DNA of 64,000 nucleotides from G963701675 sp963701675 (lineage in GTDB: Bacteria > Planctomycetota > Planctomycetia > Gemmatales > Gemmataceae), in the NCBI GenBank assembly GCA_963701675.1, contig OY969623.1:7378001-7442000 (forward strand), in the 5' to 3' direction. The notes under the pieces were generated by a model. That model was not told the DNA's origin. It searched no databases and worked only from the letters and a program-made list of their open reading frames with translations. Positions 36,310 through 46,621 of this stretch are shown in pieces. Numbering within the stretch: position 1 is the stretch's first letter; each line of letters starts with the position of its first letter. The translations under genes were made by a program, and so were the position numbers.

Positions 36310-36792
36310 GGAGCACCTTCTTCGCATCTGCAAGAAACTTCCGAGAAGTTAATACCCACCGCGGGGAGTGCAAAACGGCGGCAAATCGCTGCGCGGCCTT
36401 TTCGCCGTTATGCGATGGTCGCCAGACGGATACGTGCGAAACAGTTTCTGTCGTTGTTTGCTAGTGACCGATCGCTTCGGCACGGAAGAGACAAGAGGCG
36501 GAACCCGCCGCTACGTGGAAGAGCGTACTCAGGAAAAGCCTTGGCCGTGTTCGACTGGAGTGAGAACGAAATGACCGAGGCACTGGGCATTGCGAAATCC
36601 AACAATGCGCCCTGAAGATTTCATCTGCGGTCCTCGGTGAGTAGTTCGCTTACAGTATAGACGAGGGAAAGTGTCTGTCAACAGAAACAAATTCATGAAG
36701 AGGCCGCAGGCGCTGGAGTGCGACTTAGAAGAGCCGCCTTGGTTCCTTGCTGATGTCTCGCGGCCATGCTGTCCCGTGCATGCTCGGCATTG
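36310..36792. other. Intergenic region, no gene seen
   Basis: About 480 bp upstream of the lipoprotein gene. Overlapping short frames exist on both strands but none has protein-like features. No repeat or stem-loop was evident by eye. Confidence 0.35.
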
Positions 36793-37167
36793 TCAGTTCA
36801 CCCGTGCAAGCACTACCTGCGCCAAACAACAAACACACCTATGGCAGTTGCACTCCGGCCGCATCCTAGCGACTTTTTCACACACGGCATTTGCGTCTGC
36901 TGGCCCGGCAAACAACATCAGATTCTCAATATCCACTTGCTCTCGCCAAATCGTCCAAGCTAGCTCTTCCGCGTTCTCCAGTGACATCGACTCCAGCCGT
37001 TCACCCATCTTGAGTATGATCGTGAGGCGATGCATTAGCTTGTACTCGAATTCGTCGCGCAATCGTGGGCGGCGACGCTCAGACGCTGCCCGCAGCGGCC
37101 ATCGAGTTTTCGATTCATCGACCGCCTCCCCGTGCGCATTCGAACTGTTTGACCGAGTAGTTGACAA
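36793..37167 (-). CDS. Hypothetical protein, possibly with altered N-terminus
   Basis: Unrecognised. The central part looks like genuine helical protein: LRDEFEYKLMHRLTIILKMG, RLESMSLENAEELAWTIWRE and VDIENLMLFAGPADANAV, followed by a Cys-rich end (MRPECNCHRCVCCLAQVV). The N-terminal ~25 codons overlap a repeat shared with 53880-54065. In that repeat another frame offers GGAGG and an ATG (MNRKLDGR), so the true start may be there with a frameshift just after it. Confidence 0.45.
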   Translation of the reverse strand: MSTTRSNSSNAHGEAVDESKTRWPLRAASERRRPRLRDEFEYKLMHRLTIILKMGERLESMSLENAEELAWTIWREQVDIENLMLFAGPADANAVCEKVARMRPECNCHRCVCCLAQVVLARVN

Positions 37168-37290
37168 CCCCGTTAGTTGTAAACAACTGGGTCAAGTGTC
37201 GAGTTCGGCCTGTTTTCTGGGCGTTTTCTAGCGACATCAGAGATCGTTTGAGCAGCTCACAGACGGGGCTGCAATTTCGAACTTGGTTCG
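37098..37290 (+). repeat. Inverted dispersed repeat, copy 1 (~190 bp)
   Basis: Matches 53880-54065 in opposite orientation. Shared parts include CGGCCATCGAGTTT, TCATCGACCGCCTCC, GCGCATTCGAACT, GGCGTTTTCTAG and GAGATCGTTTGAGCAGCTCA. In its middle, 37149-37195, is a decayed version of the palindrome that is perfect in the other copy. Confidence 0.8.
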
Positions 37291-37392
37291 GCATGCCTTT
37301 TGTGAGTCCCGCCGCTCGAACAGCGAATGCCTACCGTCTTCCACCGCTGGCGTTGTTCCTGCCAGTCCAAGGCACCGCCGCGGCGTCGGTGA

Positions 37393-40300
37393 TCAGTCTT
37401 TCTTAGTATCGATCCGCATTAGCTCCCCGGCTTCGGCGCGGAAGAGGTTCAACTCTTCGAGGTAGCTCGCGGACAGCTCTTTCTGCGCCAATGTCCAGCG
37501 CATCGCCCAATCGAAATAGTCGCGGGCCCGCGCGGTTTCATCCAGGCGGTGGTGGCTCATGGCCAGGAAGTACAGGTCGAAGGCCAAGGCCGCGTCTTCT
37601 TGCTTGTCGAGATTGGCCCGGAGAACCTCGACCGCTTCGCGATAACGGCCGGCGCGGTAATAGGCCACGCCTAGGGTGTTGCGGTATAAGGCCCTTTCGG
37701 GTTCCAGGCGCACCGCCTTTTCGGCCAATGGCAAAGCCGCATTCACATCACGGAGCGCTTCGGGCGCGGTCACAAATTGCCAAGCCAGGTTGTTGCAAGC
37801 CGCGGCGTCGTCCGGGTTCGCCTCGATGGCCCGGCGGTAACGCTCGATATTGTGTCGCGCCTTTTGCTCGCGCGTCTTAGCCGGCTTGCCCAGATCGCCG
37901 AGTAGGACTTCAACTTGGCGCGGCTTGCGTACGATGATGCTGTGATCAGCTGGCGGGAAATCAGGCCAGTCCCAGTCGAGTCCAAGCTCCTTCAATTGCT
38001 GTCGGATCAACCGCAGGTCCCAGACATAGAGAGCCGTCGGGCTGGAGCAGGTAGCGACGAGCCGCGTGCCGTCCGGGGTGAAACACGCCGGTCCATACCA
38101 CGTCGGGTCGGGACCAGTCAGTCGAGCGACTTCGCGACCCGTTGTCGTCTCGAGCAAGCGGATCACGCTGTACACGTCGTTGATGGCCAGCAACCGGCTA
38201 TCCGGGCTGAAAACGAAATTGCCGCGCTCAAAGCGCCGCACCTCCCGCCAAGTGCCGACTTCCCACTGCCGGGGCCGCTGGTACCGGCAATCATCAGCCA
38301 GCGGCCATCGGGGCTGAACTTGGCGGACGCACTGCCCTCCTCCTGCGCCAAATCGTGGACTGGCAAGCCGGTTTCGGCATCCCAAATCCGGATGGTTTTG
38401 GAGCGGCCATCCAACCCAGTAACTGCATGTGACCACCCAGCGGCCATCGGGGCTGACCGCGGAAAACCGCACGTCGTACTGCGGGCCAAGCACCACGCGC
38501 CGGTCCGGGCGGTCCCGGTATAGGACCAATGTCGAGTTGCCTTGCGGCACTGCCACAACGCGGCCGTCCGCGCTGGCGCTTGCACCTACGGAGTAAGCCG
38601 CTCCCAGCGTTCGGGGCCGAGTTGCTGCGGCGGACCAACGCAGAGCATTCCGGGCCGAGCGGCGTCTTGACGGGCGGGCCAAAGGATGAGGCCGTTGAAA
38701 CCGCCGGTCATCCAACCGCCGGGCTGATCTACTCGTAGTCCGGATTTCCCATCCGCCTTATTTTGCGGAAGGTGAGGCGGGTCGAAGAAAGCGGGCCGCG
38801 CCGCGTCCGTGCGCGGCAACCGCACCGAGGCTAGTTCTTCGCCGCTAACGAGGTCGAAGAAGCATAGCTGCTGATGCATGCCTGCGGCCACCGTGCGGCC
38901 GTCGGCATGTACGACAGGAGTAAAAAATGTTGTCCAGGATGCCCGCACTGCGGGAGCGCAGCACGCGCAGTTCCCGGCCACCTGCCAACCGCCACAACCT
39001 GATCTTGTTGCCGCTGTACTCAGGGCCGAGAAGGCTGTCGTCCGAGCTGAACTGCCCCCCGACGTCGGGCATGGTCAGCAGCGTCCGACCAGCGACCGCG
39101 TCCCAGAGCCGAGTTTGGCCGAGCCAATCGCCGCTCACCAGCCGGTCGCCGGCGTGGTTGAATGCGACGTATCATGCCGTCCGCCGTGTGTCCCGTCCAA
39201 GGAGACATGACCTCGGTGGCCGTCTGAGTGTCCCAGTGATGAATCTTGCGGTCGCTACAGCCGACCGCCAAGCGGCGGCCGTCGGGGTGCCAGGTCAGAT
39301 ACCAGATTCGAGTGACCGCCTTTGAATCGCGCAGTGTGGGCAGCTCTTTCCCGGTGTCCGTGTCGAACAGTCGCACGGCGTTGCCGCTCGCCACGGCCAG
39401 CCGCCCGTCACGCGGGTGAAAAGCGAGATGGACCGCCGTGGAGCCGTCCGCTAACTGCTGTACGCGCTCGCCGGTTGCCAGGTCATACACGCTGACCGAC
39501 TTGTCGGCGTGGCCGATGGCGAGTTGCCGGCCGTTCGGATGGAATGCCAACGCGTATCCATGCACGCCCTCCGGCACGTCCAGCAGCACTGTCGCGGCGG
39601 GGCCGTCGAGCTTCCAAACGCGCACGCCGCCTGCAACCCCGTCGCTCGAACAGCTATGCCCGTAAGCCACGAACCGACCATCCGGGCTCATCCACAAGCC
39701 GTGAAACTTGGGCTGCCCGTGGGCGGGCAGATGGGCGATGACCTCTTCGCGACCATCGCGCAACCGGCAGATCGTGACGCCGCCCTTTTTGTCCAGCCGG
39801 GCGTAGCGCTGGAATGTGGAATCGAAGGCCCAGCTCACGGTGTCCTCCGTCCCGCTCTCCCACATATGGGCGACTTCGGCATCGGGTAGGACCAGTGCAG
39901 CCGTGGCTTCCGTGCGCAGCTCCGGCGTGATGCGAATCCGAGCCGCAGCGCGAATCGCCTTGAGCGCCTCGAACCGCTGCCCGATGCGCCCGCTGCCGCG
40001 CTCGGCCCGGGCGCGGTTGACCAGCGCCTGAAACAACTGGTCATTAGCGTCCGCGAGAGCGATCTCTTTGTGTTGGAGGGCCTCTTCTTTCTGTTCGGTT
40101 TCATTCACGGCCACGGCTTCCGCGTCGGTCGCCCGGATCATGCCCAACGTCGTGCCGATGATACCGGCCAACAGTGCCGACACGAGCAAGGAAGCCGCCA
40201 GCACCGGCCCTTTGTGCCGACGCACGAGTTTTCGCAACCGGTACATGGCCGATGGCGGACACGCGTGCACCGCCTCGTCGTTCAAATAGCGCTGCACGTC

Positions 40301-41414
40301 GGCGGCGAAGTCCTTGGCCGTCTCTTAGCGGCGGTTGCGGTCCTTCTCCAGAGTCTTCATCACGATCCAGTCCAACTCGCCGCGCATGAGCTTCGTCAAC
40401 TTGGCCGGCTCCATGTGGCGATGGGCCGAGATGGACGCCAGCGCCACGCCCGAGTCGCTCAGCCGAGTACTCGGTTTGGGCGGCTCCTCCTCTCTGATCA
40501 TGCGGAGAATCTCGGCATACGCTGCCTCCTTGACCCGCTTGTGAGAGAGCGGCGTGCTGCCCGTCAGCAACTCGTACAGCAGCACACCCAGCGAGATAAA
40601 TGTCGCTGCGGGTATCGACGCCCAGGGCGCTCATCTCCGCCTGCTCCGGGCTCATGTACTCCAGCGTGCCGACCATGGCGCCGTACTGCGTGAACAGCGT
40701 CCGCTCGGTCAGCCGTTGCTCGGTCGCCTTGGCAACGCCGAAGTCGATCACCTTGGGCACCGGCTTGCCGTCGTAGAGCGTGATCATGACGTTGGACGGC
40801 TTGATGTCGCGATGGATGATTCCCTTCTGGTGGGCGTGCTGGATCGCCTGGCAAACCGGCACGAACAGTTCGAGTCGCTCGCGCGGCGTCAGATGGTTGT
40901 CGTCGCAGTACTTGGTGATCGGCACGCCGTGGACCAACTCCATGACGAAATAGGGCAGGCCTGATTCGGTCGTTCCGGCGTCGAGGACACGAGCGATGTT
41001 CACATGGTCCATCATGGCCAGGGCTTGGCGCTCGGCCTCGAAGCGGGCGATGACTTGGCGGCTGTCCATACCCGGCTTGATGACTTTGAGCGCGACCTTG
41101 CGCTGCACGGGGTGAGTCTGCTCGGCCATGTAGACCGTGCCCATGCCGCCTTCGCCGATCTGCTGCAACAGCTTGTACGGGCCGATCAAGGCACCGGGGA
41201 TTTCACCCGGCGGCTCGACGGCGATGGCGGCCAGCGCGGGGCCGAGTCGTTCCAGGAAACCCGTTGACTGATCGTTGGCTTCGAGCAAGGATTCCACCTG
41301 GCCGCGCAGCTCGGTACTGCATGCCGCGTCCAGGTAGGCACGGCGTCCCGCCGGCGATGGGATTTCCGACGCCTTGAGGAAGATTTCGTTCGCTTCGGGA
41401 TTCCAAGATTCCAT
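37393..41414 (-). pseudogene. Ser/Thr kinase with WD40 and TPR repeats, decayed
   Basis: A ~1330-codon gene in pieces. The start (41414) has a leader and an intact kinase N-lobe and C-lobe: GEGGMGTVYMAEQ, VALKVIKPG, HRDIKPSNVMI, VIDFGVAK and GTLEYMSPEQAEM. A shift near 40595 follows SDIY, and LLYELLTGSTPLSHKRVKE continues in another frame to an in-frame TAA (40325-40327) exactly where a Tyr codon is expected (EKDRNRR-ETAKDF). The same frame then resumes with the TM helix (VLAASLLVSALLAGIIGTTL) and WD40 repeats (LWMSPDGRFVAYGH, LAFHPNGRQLAIGHA). Further shifts occur near 39165, 38925 (A-run), 38590 and twice at 38280-38440. The end holds TPRs (NIERYRRAIEANPDDAAACN). The multiple lesions plus the nonsense codon indicate a true pseudogene. 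Confidence 0.88.
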
Positions 41415-41493
41415 GAGTTCACCTCGCTCCCGTTTACCTGTCTACAGTGCGAGAAAACGGACGCGTTTGCACCCGGAAAAAAAGAAATCTTGT

Positions 41494-42051
41494 TTATAGC
41501 GGCTTGAGTCGTCGATTCAGCCAGGCACGTGCCAAGACCCAAAGCCGGTCGGCGGCCCGCCGACCGATGCCCATCGCGTCGGCCGCATCCTGGTGGGTCA
41601 GCCCCGCGAAAAAACGAAGCTTGACCAGCTGGGCCGCTTGCGCGTCGTGGGAACCCAGTTCCTCGATTGCCTCATCCAGCGCGAGTAAGTCGTCCGAGCG
41701 GTCGTCCTCGACAAGCGCGATTTGATCGAGATCGAGGCGACGTGCATCGCCCCCTCGTTTTTGGGTGGCCTTTTGGCGGGCACTCTCGACGAGAATCCGG
41801 CGCATGGCCTCGGCGGACGCAGCAAAGAAATGGCCTTTGCTGTTCCATTGTTGGACTTGATTCGTGTCCACCAGGCGCACGTACGCTTCGTGGACCAATG
41901 CGGTCGGCTGAAGTGATTGTCCCGGCTTTTCCCGCGCTAGCCGATGAGCCGCGAGCTTGCGAAGTTCGTCATAGACGAGCGGCAACAATTGAGCGGCGGC
42001 TTGACGATCTCCGCATTCGATAGCCGACAGAATGCGGGTGACGTCGCTCAT
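41494..42051 (-). CDS. ECF RNA polymerase sigma factor
   Basis: A 185-aa ECF sigma factor of the planctomycete/verrucomicrobial subfamily that pairs with Ser/Thr kinases. Region 2: AAQLLPLVYDELRKLAAHRL, PTALVHEAYVRLVD and WNSKGHFFAASAEAMRRILV. Region 4: SHDAQAAQLVKLRFFAGLTH with HTH QDAADAMGIGRRAADRLWVL. It is complete and unbroken. It lies 79 bp upstream of the kinase gene on the same strand, the standard operon arrangement, so the decay of the kinase would leave this factor without its presumed regulator. A short copy of its first codons survives at 54082. Confidence 0.93.
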   Translation of the reverse strand: MSDVTRILSAIECGDRQAAAQLLPLVYDELRKLAAHRLAREKPGQSLQPTALVHEAYVRLVDTNQVQQWNSKGHFFAASAEAMRRILVESARQKATQKRGGDARRLDLDQIALVEDDRSDDLLALDEAIEELGSHDAQAAQLVKLRFFAGLTHQDAADAMGIGRRAADRLWVLARAWLNRRLKPL

Positions 42052-42281
42052 GACCGTCAGAATAACGCGCGGATCGTTGCAAGGGAACCATGTCCGTCTG
42101 TCTCACGAGCGTGTGCATTCGAATTTGTTTCGTGCTCTTCTCCTGCGCGAGCCAAATCTCTCGGACACGGTACTGCGGAAAATGTCGCCAGGCATTGCGA
42201 TTCCCTTCCTCCGGCATGATCTCACCGTCGACCAAGACGAGATCGCCAGCCCCAAACGATGTCAGGCGCGGATCATCGTTG
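42052..42281. other. Possible small gene, unresolved
   Basis: The minus frame here contains protein-like sequence (GAGDLVLVDGEIMPEEGNR, HFPQYRVREIWLAQEKSTK) between the PilZ gene and the sigma gene, but it has no good start. It may be a decayed or frameshifted small gene; I do not call it. Confidence 0.25.
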
Positions 42282-42572
42282 TCAATCAATTGATCCCTTA
42301 AGTTGTTCAACTTCGCTGTCGCTGAGAGGGCTAGTAAATCGTGCTCCGACGATTGACCGACCATCTCCCATCTCAACTTGGTAGAGTACGCGCGCGTGAA
42401 TCCGGCGCTGGAAAGCACTACCCTTGCTCGCCAGGTCAACAGTTATTTCTCGACCTGGAACAAGCTCCCGCTCCACATAGAAACCGATGCTGGTCTGGCT
42501 GAGATTGCGGATTGTCACCTGATTTGTTGCCCGGCGATAGTGACTGCGCCGTTCCTCAAGAATGGCGTGCAT
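42282..42572 (-). CDS. PilZ-like domain protein
   Basis: A 96-aa protein with the beta-barrel pattern of PilZ: VTIRNLSQTSIGFYVERELV, GREITVDLA, RRIHARVLYQVEMGDGRSIV and GARFTSPLSDSEVEQLK. Canonical PilZ binds cyclic-di-GMP through RxxxR and DxSxxG. Here the N-terminal RRSHYRRAT could supply the arginines, and NLSQTSIG stands in for DxSxxG with Asn for Asp, so ligand binding is uncertain. GAAAGG lies upstream of the ATG. It may be a single-domain regulator. Confidence 0.7.
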   Translation of the reverse strand: MHAILEERRSHYRRATNQVTIRNLSQTSIGFYVERELVPGREITVDLASKGSAFQRRIHARVLYQVEMGDGRSIVGARFTSPLSDSEVEQLKGSID

Positions 42573-42903
42573 TTACGTGGTGCCTTTCTCTGTCCTCCGA
42601 TTGATGCAATGCAGTTCCCGTTCCGGAGACACGAAACTCGTTAGAGTTCGGAGCTTTTCACGAAGGATTTGTTGAATCGCGCACGGCCGTTCTCATTAGT
42701 GCGCATCGAGCGGCGGCCGGTGCATCTTGGTAACTAATGACGTTTGACCTCCAGCAGTCCATGAACTAAACTTTTCAAACTCCATTTGGCAAAGGCCGTG
42801 GATCGAACGGGTCGACTACGACGGCGCACTAAGCAATTGGGATCCGGGCTGAGCGAAGTCACCATCTTCCCATACGGGCTTGGTTCATGCGAGGTTAGCC
42901 GTC

Positions 42904-43080
42904 TTATCTTTGATGGTCGTCGCATTCATGACGCCGGTCTTTGACCTTGCAAATGGCGCACAAATCACCTGTGCCCGGTGCCGTAAGGGACTCTTCAAAC
43001 TCGCCGTCTGGCCAATGGTCGCAGTCTTCGCACCAATGCCAAACATTCGTGTCAGGCAGCTTCCGATAGATCGTATTCAA
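42904..43080 (-). CDS. 58-aa Cys-rich, zinc-ribbon-like protein with TTG start
   Basis: Not obvious from ATG/GTG scanning. TTG 43080 follows AAGGAGAT at good spacing. The product reads MNTIYRKLPDTNVWHWCEDC, then DHWPDGEFEESLTAPGTGDL and CAICKVKDRRHECDDHQR. It has two C-x2-C knuckles (C17/C20, C41/C44), a fifth Cys at 53 and several His, consistent with one bound zinc ion. It has no signal peptide. The strong ribosome site and paired knuckles make it a convincing real gene. Function is unknown. Confidence 0.75.
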   Translation of the reverse strand: MNTIYRKLPDTNVWHWCEDCDHWPDGEFEESLTAPGTGDLCAICKVKDRRHECDDHQR

Positions 43081-43202
43081 GACTTATCTCCTTGACTTGC
43101 CACAGTTGTTGGCCGTCACGCCTTCCCCTTCCGCCGACGGCTCGACTTGGCTCGCGCCCTCTTGTGAGGTTCTAACGTAAGCTCCGGCAAGTGCCGGGCG
43201 AA

Positions 43203-43289
43203 ATCGACGGTTACCACTCAGTATCGGGGCTTACGATTGACAATCGCCTGCCGAGACCCGATGCTAGGAATTGATTGCGCGTGCACGTC
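43203..43289 (-). repeat. Dispersed repeat copy B
   Basis: The inverted partner of 9708-9795, lying between the Cys-rich gene and the serine hydrolase gene. The match includes the complement of TTCCTAGCATCGGGTCTCGG. Slightly diverged. Confidence 0.75.
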
Positions 43290-43337
43290 ATGCTTGGAAA
43301 GGGTGTGCAATTCTTCGCACGCCGCGTGAGAAAACAC

Positions 43338-44880
43338 TCACTTCTTTGGCCGTTCGGCGTCAACCGGTTTGTCCCGCGGCAACTCAAATGACATTCCGGA
43401 TTGGTGCAGGACCAGCGCCAACACCTTGCCCTCGCTGTCTTTCTTAAATGAGACTGCGACCGCGTTGTTGAGTACAAACTGCCAGCGCCCCTCCTTGTCG
43501 GGCTCCCTCAGCTCGATACACCAGTTCACTGGGAATATCCAGGGCCAGTTTCCCGCAGCGGAATACCACCTGGAACGGAGTGTTTTTGAATGGCCCGAAG
43601 TTCGCGTAATATGTGCCGATCAGCGGTTTCATCTCATCGGGCACTTTGCCGGCGCCCTCGCGCTGGAGCAGCGCATCCTGGATCGTCGTCTCCAACCGGA
43701 TCGTGCTGACCTGGCCCCGCGATTGCGTGAAGTAACAGACGATCAGGTTCTCCGCGGGAAAGGCCCAAGCGCCTGTACCATCCGAACCGCCGTGGCCGAT
43801 GGCCCTCACTTCCGTCTGGGTAGGACTTTCGCCGGGTGCGTAGAGCATGGACATCTGGCCGTATTGCGGCTTCAGCCCGAAAAACCCGCATGGGTACGGC
43901 TTATCGCTTCCGAGTTCTTTCATCGGCGACACGGGAGTCAGGATGCGGGCGATCGCCTCGTTTGAGAGCAGCCGTTTGCCGCCGGCCATGCCGCCGTCCA
44001 TCCACAGCGCGAGGAAGCGGGCATAATCGGCAGGAGTGGAGTAGAGCGTCTGCGAGCCCCACGCGAACGGATAAAAGGGTGCGCCGTCCGGCTTCCAGAA
44101 CCGCGTCCACTTCCCCGGGCTGCCGATGTAAAGACTCGCAACGCGCTTCTTGCGCGGGTCGTCGGCCTTCGAGAGATAGAACGAATCGGCCATCCCCAGC
44201 GGCTGCAGGATCCGCTCCGCGACGAAGCGGTCGATCGTCGTGCCGCTGATCTGTTCGACAACGGCCGCCGCGGCGTCGCTGCCAGCGTCTGAGTACCAGA
44301 ACTTTTCCCCCGGCTTGAATTGTGGCCCTTTTTCCCCGATGGCTTTCGCCTGGGTTTGCAGGTCGGAGTACTCATCGATTCTTACCGTCAGGATCGTCAG
44401 AGGCAATCCGCTCCGGTGTTGCAGGAGTTGCTCGATCGTGATGGCCTTCGATTTGTCGTTGTCGAATCCGGGTAGGTATTTCGCCACGGGGTCGTCCAGG
44501 CGCAGTTTCCCCTCGTCGGCCAGCATCTGCACGGCGACGCCCGTCAGCGGTTTGGTCATCGAGCGGATGTTGAAGATCGTGCCGCGCTCCATGGCTCGTT
44601 TGTCTTCGCGATCGCGCTCTCCGTAGACCTCGTGCAAGATTGTCTTGCGGTTCTTGATGATCAGTAGCTCGCCTCCGACTATCGTGCCGTTCTTCACGTA
44701 CTCTTCCACCTCGCCGGCCACTCGGCGCACGGCCGCGGCCGAAACGCCCTGGCTTTCGGGTGTGGCGACCGGGAAAGCGGCCTTCTCCTCGGCCGCGGCC
44801 GATACACTCATCAGGCCTAACCACACTGCCGCGATCCAGATCGCAGTCCGCTGGCATAAGCGCGCTCGATTGATTGTCAT
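43338..44880 (-). pseudogene. Beta-lactamase-family serine hydrolase, frameshifted near 3' end
   Basis: A secreted class-C-type serine hydrolase/esterase of ~510 aa. A signal peptide (AIWIAAVWLGLMSVSAAA) is followed by the catalytic domain with the S-x-x-K motif in FNIRSMTKPLTGVA, a Tyr motif in KFWYSDAG (Y-S-D) and GHGGSDGTGAWAFP as the third box. The main frame (start 44880) goes wrong after LDIPSELVY. The correct tail continues in another frame: ELREPDKEGRWQFVLNNAVA, then SFELPRDKPVDAERPKK. A partial duplicate at 58187-58551 lacks one base in this spot and reads straight through, showing that the lesion is a single inserted base near 43514-43518. It is probably a carboxypeptidase/esterase acting outside the cytoplasm. 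Confidence 0.88.
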
Positions 44881-45607
44881 TGGAACTCTCGCTTGGGTGA
44901 CTCTTGACTCCTCCGCGGGGACCGATGCAGCATATTATGTCGAATTGCGATTTGAACGAATACGGTTGACGCAAGAACAACGTCCCGGCGCGTCGTCAAC
45001 ATCCGGGGCGAGTTTTTGCTGCATTGATCGCCTCCCCGTTTGATTTGCCGGATTTGATCTCTCTCCGAGAGAGGAAGGTTCGGCGGCGATGGTTTACGTG
45101 GTGCCCCGGACGCCGAAAACGCATTTTGGCACAAATTGGCAGTAAAAATCGACCATGCCTAATGTGCCACTTTACGCTGCCGACGCATAAGGCATAGTGG
45201 TTTAATTACTTATGACAATGCGTTTCACTTTGGCGATGTGCGGCGTTCGGGAATATATTGGGTTCCAAGACGGGATATTGCTGTAACTCCTTTCAAGACA
45301 ACACATTTCATTTTGGCACAGAACTGTGCGGATTAGTGTCATTTAGGAACTGAAACACGCGAATTACGCCCGTACCTTGAACTTGTCGTATCAGAATTCG
45401 TCGTTGGGGTAACCACAATATATTAATGGAGGCGCGGAACCCTTTCGAACTTGCTGCTCCCAGCAACTGAATACAGAACGACATCGGATTAACCGCTAGC
45501 AGCGAACACAGCGGATCAACAGCCATGTCGACTGACGCGCCTAGAACGTTCGTACCCACAATCGAAAATTGATCAGTTGTCGTCGTGCAACACCACCAGC
45601 GGTGCCT
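44881..45607. other. Long AT-richer intergenic region
   Basis: About 725 bp between the hydrolase start and the island leader. It is more AT-rich than the rest, notably 45140-45560. A short word recurs: TTTTGGCACA at about 45123 and 45311. No gene is recognised. It marks the left approach to the mobile island and may contain its boundary. Confidence 0.4.
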
Positions 45608-45613
45608 TATAAT
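45608..45613 (+). promoter_or_regulatory. Candidate -10 box TATAAT
   Basis: A perfect TATAAT lies 31 bp before the structured leader. No good -35 is present at the usual distance. If used, transcription would start near 45620 and produce the hairpin RNA below. Confidence 0.4.
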
Positions 45614-45644
45614 AAGTACGCATTAGTTCAATCGGGCTAATTTG

Positions 45645-45710
45645 CCGGAGAGCGGACCTCACGACGGTCCTGTCAAAGGATTTGTCGCGTGTGCGCTCTC
45701 CGGTTTTTTT
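45645..45710 (+). terminator. Intrinsic terminator/structured leader RNA
   Basis: CCGGAGAGCG (45645-45654) pairs perfectly with CGCTCTCCGG (45694-45703), followed by seven T. The 39-nt interior contains a second hairpin, GGACC/GGTCC. With the TATAAT upstream this would define a ~90-nt RNA. It lies 57 bp before the first island gene, so it could be an independent small RNA, an attenuator, or the terminator of an unseen upstream transcript. Confidence 0.65.
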
Positions 45711-45766
45711 GTGATCACTTGGAGAATGGCGGCGCGGGCGGCGCATCAGAAGCTGGAGTGCACTCC

Positions 45767-46621
45767 ATGACCGACTCCGTGAAGACCCTCGTCGAGCAAG
45801 CGACGGAACTGTGGAATCGTAACGAAGCCATCCTGAAACGTCACAAGGAGCGGGATCAAAAGAATTGCCAATGCCTTCTAAGCGCAGAAACGTTAAGCGA
45901 CGCCACAAGGCGATTGCAACTGGATTTCGATCCCGATAACCCACCGCCGTCCACGGAGAAACTACAAGCCCATTGCGATGAAGTGACAAGACTTCTCGCC
46001 CAGTTCTTGGATGCGTGCCGGCAAGCGGGTCTAGATAAAAAATTGGCACAACTCGACAAGGCCGCAACGCTATCGTGGTACCGGAACGCCATCTCCCATC
46101 CGCCACTTGATGCGATCGCGATAGAGTACGCGCTGAGTCTGCTTCAAGCCAACCCTCGAGCCCAGCGCCAGCTACGAAGCATGGTGTGGGCGGCAATCCA
46201 CAAACCCGGCTTGCGAGATACTTGGCAATGGCTTGCTGTTCTTCGCGATGGGCTCGTTGGAAAGCAAAAGGTCTGCTTTAAGGGTGAATTCCAGCCAACG
46301 GCGACGCTGTCGCGCCGACCCGCCGACGATAGAGATAAACGCCTGGCTACTGCGCGTCAACCTGTGTCCCAGCTCCCGTCGCCCGGAGCCGAAGACCCTT
46401 TCGCCGAGTTTCCGTGTAAGCAGCGGAAGTTAGTCACTGCCCTCATAGGGCACAAAGCATTGGCATTCGCCGACGTAAACAAAGCCGTGTATGATGCAAA
46501 TCACATCTCTCACCGAACGTTGGAGCAGCTGGTGACTCGTACGAACCAGCGGCTAACGCACGGCAATTTCCGTTTAGAGATCAAGCGTAAATTCAACACG
46601 CTGCGGCTTGTCGAGGCATGA
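45767..46621 (+). CDS. Hypothetical protein, first gene of the island
   Basis: A 284-aa soluble protein from ATG 45767; the longer frame runs back through the terminator and is not coding. Helical throughout: VKTLVEQATELWNRNEAILK, CDEVTRLLAQFLDACRQAGL, SWYRNAISHPPLDAIAIEYA. After a Pro-rich linker, the last ~70 residues (QRKLVTALIGHKALAFADVN, HRTLEQLVTRTNQRLTHGNF) resemble a winged-helix domain. I recognise no named family. Its place at the head of the methyltransferase-Ku-recombinase run suggests a regulatory or DNA-binding role. Confidence 0.75.
   Translation: MTDSVKTLVEQATELWNRNEAILKRHKERDQKNCQCLLSAETLSDATRRLQLDFDPDNPPPSTEKLQAHCDEVTRLLAQFLDACRQAGLDKKLAQLDKAATLSWYRNAISHPPLDAIAIEYALSLLQANPRAQRQLRSMVWAAIHKPGLRDTWQWLAVLRDGLVGKQKVCFKGEFQPTATLSRRPADDRDKRLATARQPVSQLPSPGAEDPFAEFPCKQRKLVTALIGHKALAFADVNKAVYDANHISHRTLEQLVTRTNQRLTHGNFRLEIKRKFNTLRLVEA

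Noticed and set aside
42880..43095. 71-aa plus-strand frame opposite the Cys-rich protein
   Set aside because: The minus strand has a better ribosome site and paired zinc knuckles. The plus frame starts abruptly and lacks any pattern.
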